A model generated the notes under the pieces. It saw only the letters and a program-made list of their open reading frames with translations. It had not been told where the DNA came from and made no database searches. From the NCBI GenBank assembly GCA_001600455.1, contig BCKC01000001.1:7261418-7325417 (forward strand): a stretch of DNA of 64,000 nucleotides. Reading direction: 5' to 3'. Position numbers and translations under genes: made by a program. Shown piece by piece: positions 10,707 through 20,834 of this stretch (position 1 is its first letter; each line of letters opens with the position of its first letter). The stretch is from Endocalyx cinctus (Eukaryota; Ascomycota; Sordariomycetes; Amphisphaeriales; Apiosporaceae).

Positions 10707-13393
10707 ATGCGATTAAATTGTCTTTTCTTTCGTTCCTCTCCGCTCTTGAGCAAAATACAGCTCACTCGCGGGGTTATAAAATCTTCGATAGATTCATCTT
10801 ATACATCTTCAAGTTCAAGTTCTTTAGTTATTGATTTTCCGAGAAGATCTTTCAGTAATTACTCCGATCCATTACGGAAGTTTCAGGTATTGAGACCAAC
10901 TTCGAAGCGCAATCCAAAAGCTACCAATATGACTTCTGCCGCGACTACTTTAAAGGGTCAACCCCTCGATAAAAATATCCTAGATTCTCTTCTGCGTAGA
11001 CGTCTATTTTATACCCCCAGTTTCGAGGTATGACTGGCGTTTTTTTTTTTTTTTCCCACTCGATTCGATTCGATTAACCCCACCTTCGCGCCACATGCCA
11101 CCTTCACGATGATTTTTCTTCACATATTAATTGGTACCTACGCAGATTTACAATGGTGTTTCTGGTTTATATGATTACGGCCCGCCGGGTACTGCTTTAC
11201 AATCCAACATTTTAGAAGTATGGAGAAAGCATTTCGTTCGTGAGTTCACCTCGCCATCTTAACTAAAATTCTTAAGGCGGGGTATTTGTTTATTAACCAT
11301 CATTTTTTTTTTCTAGTCGAGGAGGATATGCTCGAAGTCGATTGCAGCGTTCTAACCCCCCACGTCGTATTCAAAACCAGTGGCCACGTCGACCGATTTG
11401 CCGATTGGATGTGTAAAGATCCTAAATTCGGCGACATCTTCCGAGCCGATCACTTCGTCGAGGACGTTCTCGAGGCCCGTCTCAAGGGTGACAAGCAGGC
11501 GCGTGGCCAGGCTGTTCAAGCGGAAGAGAAGGATGCGAAGAGGAAGAAGAAGGGTGGTGAGGCACAAGCCGTCAAGCTCGATGATGCCGTAGTGAAAGAA
11601 TACGAAGAGATCCTCGCCCAGATTGACAACTACGACGGAGCGCAACTAGGCGAGCTGATCAAGAAGTACGACCTGCGATGCCCCAAGAGTAACGAGCTAC
11701 CAACCGAGCCGGTCGCATTCAACCTCATGTTCCAGACTTCCATTGGCCCAAGCTCTAACCTTCCTGGTTACCTTCGACCTGAGACTGCGCAGGGTCAATT
11801 CCTGAACTTCGGTGAGCCTTGATATTTCCTCGCCATCTTGGAGAGTAAATGGTGACTAATTATAGTGTGTTCATATAGCCAAGCTTCTTGATTTCAACCA
11901 AGGCAACATGCCCTTTGCCTCTGCTTCGGTCGGTAAATCCTACCGAAACGAGATCTCTCCCCGCGCCGGTCTCCTGCGTGTTCGTGAATTCTTGATGGCC
12001 GAGATTGAGCACTGTTGGTTACCCCACCCGAATCCGACCATTGTCCTTATGAACATGCTAACGTTCCCTTAAGTCGTCGACCCAGAGAGTGGCAAGAGAC
12101 ACCCGCGTTTCCCCGAGGTCGAGGGCGTTGAGCTTGACTTGCTTGACCGACACACCCAGCTTGCCGGCCAAACTACCGTGAAGAGAATGACTATTGGCCA
12201 AGCCGTCAAAGACGGCGTCGTTGACAACGAAACTTTGGGATACTTCATCGCTCGCATAAGCTTGTTCTTGAAGAAGATCGGTATTGACATGCGGAAAGTC
12301 CGATTCCGACAGCACATGGTGAGTTAACCTTATACTTCTTTGCTATATGATAATAATGACTAACACGTGTATAGGCAAATGAAATGGTACGTTACTTCTT
12401 GAATCAGACTGGTTTATATCCGTGCTGACATTTATCATAGGCCCACTACGCATGTGATTGTTGGGACGCTGAGCTGTTTACCTCTTCTGGTTGGATCGAA
12501 TGTGTAGGCTGTGCCGACAGGTCCGCTTATGACTTATCCGTCCATACCAAAGCCACCGAAAAACCTCTACTAGTGCGCCAGAAACTAGACACTCCTCGAA
12601 CTGTTCAGGAATGGCAACCCAAAGTCGACAAGAAGAAGTTCGGCCCACTCTACAAGAAAGATAGCAAGACCGTCGAGACTGCCATTACTGCCTCCACGCA
12701 AGAGTGCCTCGAGAAATGGGCCACAGAATTGAAGGAGACCGGTAAGGCTACGGTAGAAGTGCCCGGAATGGGCACGGTCGAAGTTAGTAAAGATCTATTG
12801 TCCATCGAATATATCACGCGGACAGAACACGTACGCGAATATATCCCCAATGTCATCGAGCCCTCTTTCGGTATCGGGCGTATTCTTTACTCTCTCTGTG
12901 AGCACGCTTACTGGTGGCGTGGCGGAGATGATGAAGCCCGCAGTGTAAGTTTCTTTTTCTCTAATGTCTCAATCTGCTCAATCTTTCAAAATCTGACCGT
13001 TTTAATAAGGTACTGTCATTTGTCCCTGCGATAGCTCCTACGAAGGTCATCATCATGCCTCTATCATCCAACAAAGAGTTCAAGCCCCACGTGACCCGAC
13101 TTTCACAGAAATTGCGGGCCGCCGGTATCTCGACCCGTGTGGATGACTCTTCAGCTTCCATCGGTAAGCGCTACAGCCGAAATGACGAGCTCGGCACGTC
13201 GTTGGGCATCACCGTCGATTTCCAGACTCTCAAGGATGGAACCGTAACTCTACGTGAGCGTGACACGACGAGACAGGTTCGTGCTGAAGAGGATAAGATC
13301 ATTTCAACGATCCGCGAGATTGTCACGAGCGATAAGCCGTGGACTGAGGTTGAGAAGGACTTGCCTGTCTTCGAGGGCCAGGAGGTTGAATAG
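10707..13393 (+). CDS. GRS1: glycyl-tRNA synthetase, probable cytosolic plus mitochondrial isoforms
   Basis: Class II synthetase charging tRNA-Gly. Coding exons: 10707-11027, 11146-11239, 11317-11811, 11879-12013, 12074-12318, 12375-12386, 12441-12944, 13010-13393. From the ATG at 10929 the product is 655 aa, close to yeast Grs1. Landmarks are RPETAQG (about 219), motif 2 RNEISPR (about 252), [10 protein letters not shown], motif 3 SFGIGR (about 504) and a C-terminal anticodon-binding domain from about 532. The in-frame ATG at 10707 adds 74 residues rich in R, S and K with the R-3-like site RRSF/SN, a plausible mitochondrial presequence. The 10707 ATG has T at -3, the 10929 ATG has A at -3, and no other ATG in any frame lies between, so leaky scanning would give both forms. 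Exon 6 is only 12 nt (Ala-Asn-Glu-Met). Identity is certain; isoform use is inference. Confidence 0.96.
10775..10781 (+). promoter_or_regulatory. TATA-like site inside the GRS1 presequence region
   Basis: TATAAAA lies 68 bp downstream of the upstream GRS1 ATG and about 150 bp before the second. If used, it would start transcripts that encode only the cytosolic form, an alternative to leaky scanning. Confidence 0.25.
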
Positions 13394-14018
13394 AGAAGAA
13401 AAAAATAAAAATAAAAAAGGAGTAAGAAATCAATGAAAACATAGAAATTTGCAGGGGTTGTACTACATATTAGCATGTGCACCTATGTATCCGAAATTGC
13501 GCGCGATCTAGAATTTATTCTACGAGTCGCTGTATGACCATCTCGCCCATCCTTAGAAGCTGGCCGATCGTCGAGAGTGGACGTTGCGAGGAAATAACCA
13601 TGCTCATTCGCAAGATGCCAGGGATCATCTTGCAAGGATAGAAATATTTTTAAAAAGGGGTGATGAATAAAAATAAGACAGTTAAATAGGGATAATTGTT
13701 CCTGATCTTATCCGATTGAAATTTAACAAAACGGGCGTGAGTGGTGCTATTAGTTGGTTCAACTACAATCCTAAGCATCTAAGTCAACGGAGTTAGATTT
13801 TTCTTCCGCATAGCCATCCCAGCTACATTGCCTATCTAGGTATTTACCACCTGCTCGCATAATACTATAAATAAGCTGGTAGAGTAATACCTAGCCTATA
13901 GTACGATCCAAATGAGGCAAATATGTACTTTTTGGTTAAGAAAGTCATGGGGTCAGTCCAGGGCTGCCACACGCCCTTTACTTGACACATCTTGGCATCA
14001 ACTACTACAACACCACCA
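13394..14018. other. intergenic region GRS1 to MAP1
   Basis: Holds the GRS1 3' UTR (A-rich just after the stop) and the MAP1 promoter. Nothing else is recognised. Confidence 0.6.
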
Positions 14019-14116
14019 ATGTTAGTTGCATAGTATGCATATGTCTACACGCTTCATTAATCTAAAATATCAAAGATCATTTCGTTATTATTTTAAGGGA
14101 ACCAATGCTACAATAA
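14019..14116 (+). promoter_or_regulatory. upstream AUGs before methionine aminopeptidase
   Basis: Two very short upstream ORFs precede MAP1: 14019-14033 (four codons, TAG) and 14105-14116 (three codons, TAA). An in-frame ATG at 14035 would extend MAP1 by 32 residues with no acidic residue and several R and K, and could be a presequence. Whether this stretch is in the mRNA is unknown. Confidence 0.3.
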
Positions 14117-14130
14117 CCTCGAAAACAGCA

Positions 14131-15476
14131 ATGGTAAAGTCAGCTGCGATAAGATGTCTTGGGACAGAGTGCAAAAAGGATGCAGGAGCCCTACAATGCC
14201 CGACATGTTTAAAGATGGGAATCAAGAGCAACTTCTGTTCTCAAGACTGCTTTCGAAAGAACTGGGTTTGGAATATGTACCCCCGCCTCTAAAGTTGCAC
14301 TATACTCACTGATTTATATTTGCTGCAGAATGAACATAAATCAATGCACAGGAAGGCTCAGGGAATCGTCGACGCAAGAGAAACCTCGACACCAAATCCG
14401 AAAACGGGATTTTACAACCCGTTCCCATCGTATTTTTTCACGGCCAGTGTCCGACCTGTGTACCCTCTTTCTCCACCGCGCAAAGTCCCCGACTGGATAG
14501 AACGCCCTGACTATGCCGATAGTGGCATCCCGAAGAGCGAGCTGCGTCTCAACAGCACAAAAGTTGACATTCTTGATGCTGATGGACAAGAAGCTATGAG
14601 AAAAGTATGCAGGTTCGCTCGAGAAGTTCTGGATATCGTTGCTGCCGAGGTAAAACCGGGTGTCACTACCGATTACCTTGACGAGATCTGCCATAAAGCC
14701 TGCATAGATAGAAACGTGAGTGTGCTAATATTCGGAATATGGAATTTTTTCGTCGCTGATAATTAATAGTCCTATCCCTCCCCTCTCAACTATAATCAAT
14801 TTCCCAAGTCACTTTGCACATCGCCTAACGAAATCGTCTGTCACGGAATCCCCGACCAACGCGTCCTCCTCGACGGTGATATCTTAAACCTCGACATCTC
14901 GCTATACCACGGGGGCTACCACGCCGACGTCAACGAAACATACTACGTCGGCGATCTCGCCAAGGCGGACCCGGACTCTATCCGGCTCGTGGAGACCACG
15001 AGGGAATGCCTGGATAAGGCGATCGCGCTGGTCAAGCCCGGGACGCCGATCCGGGAGTTCGGCAAGGTCATCGAGAAGCACGCCAAATCCAGGGGCTGCA
15101 GCGTTCACGCGAACTGGGGCGGCCACGGCATCAACGCGAACTTCCACCCTCCGCCTTGGATCCCCCACTACGCCAAGAACAAGGCGGCGGGCGTGTGCAA
15201 GCCCGGAATGACCTTCACGATCGAGCCTATCCTGACGCTGGGGACGCCTCGGGAGGTGTACTGGCCGGATAAGTGGACGAATGCGACTGTTGACGGGAAG
15301 AGGACGGCGCAGTTTGGTAAGAATAGGGAACCTCTGAGCTTAATGATGACTCGACGCTAACGCATGTCTTTACAGAACACACCCTGCTGGTTACGGAGTC
15401 CGGAGTTGAGGTCTTAACGGCTCGGAACGAGCATTCTCCAGGGGAGGTGTTACCGATACCAATATCCGTGGATTAA
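14131..15476 (+). CDS. MAP1: methionine aminopeptidase type 1 with N-terminal zinc finger
   Basis: Removes the initiator methionine from nascent proteins at the ribosome. Exons 14131-14265, 14329-14715, 14770-15316 and 15376-15476 give 389 aa. The N-terminus carries the eukaryote-type Cys/His finger (CLGTEC, CPTC, CSQDC, HKSMH). The catalytic domain has all five metal ligands: D of NLDIS, D of DVNET, H of GGHGIN, E of TIEPI and E of FEHTL. The substrate-pocket segment reads HANWGGHG where the family usually has a Cys in YCGHG, so a slightly changed S1 pocket or a paralogue is possible. The first intron starts with GTTTGG. The ATG at 14131 has G at -3 and +4; an upstream in-frame ATG at 14035 exists. 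Ribosome association is inferred from the finger. Confidence 0.94.
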
Positions 15477-16278
15477 CGATATTATTATATCTGATACATA
15501 ATAATTGTATGATCTTGTCTGAGACGTCAACTAGTAATATCGTTCATGTAATTAGAAGTCAGAGTGATGTGGTTCAAGTTTTAAGTAAAGCGGTTCCAGA
15601 AAATTTGAAAAAAGGCCATGAAAGTCATATATCAATTTCCTGACTAAATAACGAGGGGGAAAATAAGCTTCTAATTAGACAGATATGCATTTGGCATTTG
15701 TAACTTAGGCAACTTAGGCCAGTAGTATGGTCGTTACTTCAATATGTTATTTCTCCCGGCGTGTCATCCCTTTAGCGCATAGCTTCTACGTAGCGGTACT
15801 GTATGTTGATACGATACATAAGAGCATGAAAGAACAAATCATTATTGATATGGATATGAAGATAATGACATAGCTAGTCTTATATGATGACAAGTGAAAA
15901 GGGCGTCATGTGAATGTGACGTTTCGCTTGAGTGAAATAACATACTATGGGATCTGTTCGCTAGCAGTGACCGCTCAATTTCTGTTCCTCTTTTTTTCTA
16001 AGCCTCCATCAATACACAGGTAACCTAGTATAATAAGTGCTGCATGACTTGACCCAAATGTTCTTATAATCAAAATAACACAGATTCATTATGACATCCT
16101 AGCTAGAACACTTTCATTCCCCAAATATGAGAAGCCAGTATATTCTTATATAGCCTATGCTTTCCATTATTCCCGACTTTGGCCTATAATAATTATCATC
16201 CCCTTGTCAAATAAAGAGAAACCGCTTTTTGGTTGCTGTTGTTTATCCATGACGCCTTCCATGTCGTTTCATGGCCTT
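15477..16278. other. intergenic region
   Basis: Between MAP1 and a minus-strand gene that ends here, so it holds two 3' regions. AT-rich, with nothing else recognised. Confidence 0.6.
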
Positions 16279-16632
16279 TTAGCGATGCCAACTTGACGGC
16301 CACTCACTAGTAGGAGCAGCTGCATCAGCCAGCATAGGTTCTTGTTTCGACGGAGTATCGGTTACCGGGCCATTGCTGAAAGCGTTTTGCTTATCGGTTT
16401 TCTGCTGCGCTTCTGGGCTTTCCGATTTTCGATCTGGAGATGATTCTGAAGAAGGGGAGTTGGCAGCTGTAGAAGGCTTCTTTTTCTTTCCCATTCCATC
16501 TTTCACGGCTAGACAGCAGACAAAAGGCACCGCGAAAAGGGCGACGAGCGGCTCAGCTATGCACATAAAGTATCCAACTAGGCAGTCAGATTTAGGAATG
16601 TCTGGATTGGAAAATTTATTGGGTTGCGCCAT
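16279..16632 (-). CDS. small single-pass membrane protein, unknown function
   Basis: Single-exon frame of 117 aa starting MAQPNKFSNPDIPKSD. Residues about 17-43 are a continuous hydrophobic stretch (a membrane segment, LVALFAVPFVCCLAV), followed by KKKK and then a hydrophilic tail rich in S, P, E, K and Q. The positive-inside rule puts the tail in the cytosol. Codon use and composition look genuinely coding. I recognise no family; it is too polar outside the membrane segment to be a PMP3-type proteolipid. Probable hypothetical protein. Confidence 0.55.
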   Translation of the reverse strand: MAQPNKFSNPDIPKSDCLVGYFMCIAEPLVALFAVPFVCCLAVKDGMGKKKKPSTAANSPSSESSPDRKSESPEAQQKTDKQNAFSNGPVTDTPSKQEPMLADAAAPTSEWPSSWHR

Positions 16633-18772
16633 TGGAAATGCGGAATCGATAAGTTTGTTTCAGCGAAGAACAATATAAACAGGAGAGAAGAATATAAAGA
16701 TGGGAGAAGAAGAAAAATAAAGTGATGGAAAAAGTGGGAGGAGGCTCTGCTTCAAATATTGTCTCCATGGGAACTGGCAAGGGTATCTGACATGCGCCGT
16801 GACGTCGATATTTTGAAGTGCTGCATTACTGAGCACGCCTACTGTGTTTATTATTCGTTCAATTTTGTTTTCCAAGCTTACCCCGACGCCAAGTAAGGAT
16901 GCAAGCTCCGTAAGGCAGAATTTATGATAAATAGATATATTGGGGGCCAAAAACATAGTGCATATATCTGCAGCGAAGCGCGACCTGTAATTTGTCCATA
17001 CCCATGTCTTCATGCCGAAAATGCCGGGCTCTCAAGCCTTTCTTCAGTGTATATTATATTTAATACACTTTAAAGAAGTATGGATCGCTCTGACCTGAAT
17101 TCCATTGGTTTTTTAGACACCCCGAAAATCAGATGGTATATGGTACACGTTTGCCTCTAAGTCTGCTCCGTCCGTGAGTAATATGAGAGTCTGATCAATT
17201 TTATCTTTATCGTGAAAACCTTTGGCGATTGGTATTGTCTCATGATACAATCCATGAACCCCGGTGTTTTGAGGGGTGTCAAGTTTTAAATGCTGGGGCG
17301 CCCTGCACCCAACGATATGACGAGACTGTATTATCCAGAACATGACCTTAGAGAATTTATTTTAGTCAGAGGATTCAGCCCTTTAATCGGAGAAAAAAAT
17401 ATACACACGACTATAGTGGAGTAAATCTCTCTCCACATTTTAACAAACTCAGTCATACGGTGACTTTCGACGGGATTGTGCGCCGACCACCTCACTCACA
17501 CTCCTCGTCTATCTAGTTAGAGGCTGCCTTTATGCATTTTATCTCTATTTCGTGCATATTTTAAACACTTCGTAAGAACCTATTCCTTCGGTTTAAACTA
17601 GCATGTTCTGAGAGTGGGATACTCAGTGCTGGGGTAGGCGTCAACCATCTCCAGTGAGTTTGTCTATCTCGCAGAAGGGCTCTCCTATATGTATCTACCA
17701 AGACTTTAAGTCACATCTGAAGCAAGGCACTCGAGATCGATCACATGACTATTATTTCTATGTCTTTATCTAAGGTTAGAATCTTGTATCTAGAATTCGA
17801 AATATTAGTGACGGAGACCGCACCTATGCACTCCTTAATTGAGCGTCCATTGCGGGAGCCAGGTCATAGGCGAATCTCTGATGATCTCATGTTTTGGAAA
17901 TTCTTGATCGAAATAATGTGTTATTTCTTTCACCAGTTATATCTTTTCCTGCCAAAAATAACAGTACCGACTGCATCCGGTAATGCTGAGATCTAGGCCA
18001 CATTAAAACTACTTGGCTAGTGAATAAATCAGTATTTATTCTTAACTCTTTCGATAAAATTGACTACCTTTTGGTATCTTGATCGCACTCGAGGTTGTGG
18101 TAGGTGTTGACAACACGTGATACCCGCTCAATGTAGACGAAGTCCAAGCAATCCATGACTATTACTCGTCTCTGGTAATGAGTATCATCCTGTAGGAAAG
18201 CATTTATGGCGCTGTCATGCGATTTCGATCGCCTTCCAATTTAAGCATCTCGGCGATCCTCTCCCGATGCGACTCTACGACGGACTAACTGGACATTGGA
18301 GCCTTGGCGGTACCGGATCAGAAATAAAATCCACCCGGAGTTCTCCGCAACTCTGACACGGTGATACCCACTACGGACGCTATTACGACTTAGGGTAAAC
18401 GTACCGACCTTTATTAACCGGGAAAACAAATAAGAAAAACATTGAGATTAACAATGTTTCGAATTAATAGTTCTGATTAGAGCGCCAACCGGGGTAGAAA
18501 CTACCGAAACCTTGCGCCTAAAGTGCAATGCCGAAGATATCCTTGTAAGGGGTAATCCCGTGCATACGAGCCGCATTGGGTATATAAGATTTGTATCCCC
18601 CGTGTTGTTGACTCTGTTCAAAGAATTTGCGTAGGTAGGACTTTAATATTACACGAATCTTCGAACTACACTTCCATCGCTGGTGAACGCACTCGCTTCC
18701 GCTCAACAATCTCAGATCCGAGAGTTCCCACTCCTACGATTTATCGACGTCGAAGTTGTTCAGTCACTCAGA
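16633..18772. other. intergenic region with weak gene remnants
   Basis: No supported gene. A minus-strand open frame at 17113-17343 contains LLTDGADLEANVY, which resembles the loop of an ankyrin repeat, but the rest does not match. A short segment around 18240-18430 looks mildly protein-like in several frames. Otherwise AT-rich and featureless. Confidence 0.45.
17113..17343 (-). pseudogene. possible ankyrin-repeat relic
   Basis: A 76-codon frame includes TLILLTDGADLEANVYHIP, similar in shape to the LLL..GAD.NA turn of ankyrin repeats. The remaining residues do not follow the 33-residue pattern, and no neighbouring exons continue it. Weak call. Confidence 0.2.
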
Positions 18773-19300
18773 ATGCGCACCTCCATCATCTCCGCGGCAT
18801 TCGCCTACGTCACGGTCGCCTCGGCCGCCATAACCTGGTCTCTCGAGAAATCCAGCAGCCCGACGAGCGATGAATCTTCGGCATACACGTTAATCGAAGA
18901 CGCCATGACTCTAGCGGTCGCGCGCTACGCCGCCTGGTCGGACGCGAGCAAGACCATACGCGTATACTACACCCCCGGGGTGCCGACCGCGGAGGCGAAC
19001 TACAACGGGGACCTGCGGTTCGGCTCGGACCGCGCCTACATGACGGAGCGCACGGCGATGCACGAGATCGCGCACACGCTCGGCGTCGGACAGACGGCTG
19101 CCTTCGACGCCAACTGCGCCGCGAACAACTGGCCGACGGCCACCCCCCTCTTGCAGAGCTGGGATGGCGCGGATGCTATTATTAACTGCGGTGGGGGTCA
19201 CTTCTGGCCGTACGGTCTGAACTACGAGAGCGAGTGGTCCGAGACGAACGGAGATCGCCATGTGCAACTCGTGGATGCCATGCTTGCCGATGGCTTGTGA
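18773..19300 (+). CDS. secreted HEXXH metalloprotease-like protein
   Basis: Intronless frame of 175 aa. The ATG at 18773 is chosen because it begins a good signal peptide (MRTSIISAAFAYVTVASAA); the open frame extends upstream to 18683 without one. The zinc-protease motif HEIAH is at 97-101 in TAMHEIAHTLGVG, followed by GHFWPYGLNYESEW near the C-terminus. I associate this pair of motifs with secreted bacterial and fungal proteins often annotated with ricin-type lectin domains; no lectin domain is attached here. The coding segment is clearly richer in G and C than its surroundings. Peptidase activity is inferred from the motif only. Single-exon structure and composition would be compatible with horizontal acquisition. 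Confidence 0.85.
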   Translation: MRTSIISAAFAYVTVASAAITWSLEKSSSPTSDESSAYTLIEDAMTLAVARYAAWSDASKTIRVYYTPGVPTAEANYNGDLRFGSDRAYMTERTAMHEIAHTLGVGQTAAFDANCAANNWPTATPLLQSWDGADAIINCGGGHFWPYGLNYESEWSETNGDRHVQLVDAMLADGL

Positions 19301-19705
19301 GGGAGGTGGCAACATTATTGTTTAAACTTGCTCAAATAATTCTTTTAAGGCCACACACTTGATATAAATTGAGAAAATCTTATGAAGACCGCTTTCTGTC
19401 CATCGTAATACACTGTTCCCAGTTACTTTGGGGGCTTGCGCCCTAAGACTCTTGTTAAGGTCTGTAATACAATATACCCTAGGCGCATTTCACGATAATA
19501 TGGCCAGTCCGTTCCATCCATGCTCAGGCTCAATTTTTGTTAATACATAACTAGTTAAGTATTCCGGTTTCGGGATATAATATGCCATTTTGTACATATA
19601 ATCCAACCTGTATTTATCTGCGTAGCTCCCGATCATTTAAACATTTTATTATAATATGTGACATTCCCAAAAAACGGTGCAGGAACCAGGCGTAGTTATG
19701 TATTG

Positions 19706-19968
19706 TGACGGAGAAGTGGGACTGAATGGGACCTGGTATCGGAGACGTTAAATTAATGGGTGGAATCAAGCTTACTGACCCGGTCTAAGTGATTAACCAA
19801 TCCTGTAATTATATATCCATTAGCTCCGGGAGCATTATAAATAAGGTGCTGAGCTCCCGTTCAATTTATAGAAATAGACAGTTCCTTAAGCCCTAATTCA
19901 ATGAGATATTTACATAATACACCTGATATGATTGTTAAACTCCCAGTCCACATCCATGAGCTCTAACA
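19706..19968 (+). repeat. LTR-like dispersed repeat, copy 1
   Basis: A 263-bp segment starting TGACGGAGAAGTGGGACT and ending CTCTAACA recurs at 26193-26445 in the same orientation. It begins TG, ends CA and contains TATAAATAAGGTG, as a solo LTR would. No protein domains or primer-binding site lie next to it and I see no clear target-site duplication. The strand is arbitrary, set by the TATA-like site. Confidence 0.6.
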
Positions 19969-20427
19969 TTCCGATAATAACTAAGTGGCTTCTGGTACTT
20001 CAACAGGATTGGCGAGAGGTTCTACTGCATTTCCGTTCGGAGTGATGTGAGCTTATGATGCTGACTAGACGCCAATAAAATTTGTTTTATATCCACAATA
20101 GACCTAATCCACACGAGTACGATTTAACGTCCCTTTGGGGCATCCTCAATATCTAAGAGTTCGAAAACACCATGAATCATTGAGTGAAGACTATATAAGC
20201 CGTTATAACCTATCAGGCCATAATGGGTTTATTTCTGCTTGTGACTGCATAATCAAGCACCAAGGTTCTTAGATAATAAAATCTTTGTTTTCTCTGTTTC
20301 ACTCATCAATAATTCTATGAATCCTTGAATACTAGGCACCATCTAGATGAACTGTATACAAGTTATGAATGCCAATACATTGAACATCCTGTCATACTCA
20401 CTCACCAACTCCCCTCCTGTCAAAAAA

Positions 20428-20471
20428 CTGGACTTAAGTCCAGTCAGAGCCCGGACTGGGCTGGACTTAAG
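20428..20471. repeat. palindrome and nested inverted repeat
   Basis: CTGGACTTAAGTCCAG (20428-20443) is a perfect 16-bp palindrome. Its right part, CTTAAGTCCAG (20433-20443), is also matched by its exact reverse complement CTGGACTTAAG at 20461-20471 across a 17-nt GC-rich loop. Likely the end of a small decayed element. Confidence 0.55.
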
Positions 20472-20834
20472 AGGCGTATTACCGAGATGTCGGCAAATCC
20501 CCGAATTGGCAATTCAATACTTGATCAAAACCACTTTTCTTTGACTAACAACGAATTATAAGTTATGAATTCAGTTGGTGTCGTATTTGAAGTTGCAGCT
20601 GCTTCAAACCAACGTAGATAATTTCACCCAGCAACGGGTCCGATAAACCCTTTAAATCCGTCTAAGTTCCTTTTCCTCCAAGAAAGTACTTAATTAGCCG
20701 ATTTGACTTTGTCAAAAGTTTAAAAGCATGCAAAGAAGCAATGTCAAGAACCCTATAGTTTTTTCTTGCAATAGCAGAGATTGATTATTCGCATACTCAA
20801 AGATTCAATTGACTTAGAATTAGCGGACGACACA

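Larger units (their letters stand above)
19301..20834. other. intergenic region with LTR-like copy and hairpin
   Basis: No gene. Contains an LTR-like repeat (19706-19968) and an inverted repeat (20428-20471), listed separately. The last 250 bp are the promoter side of the dehydrogenase gene. Confidence 0.6.
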
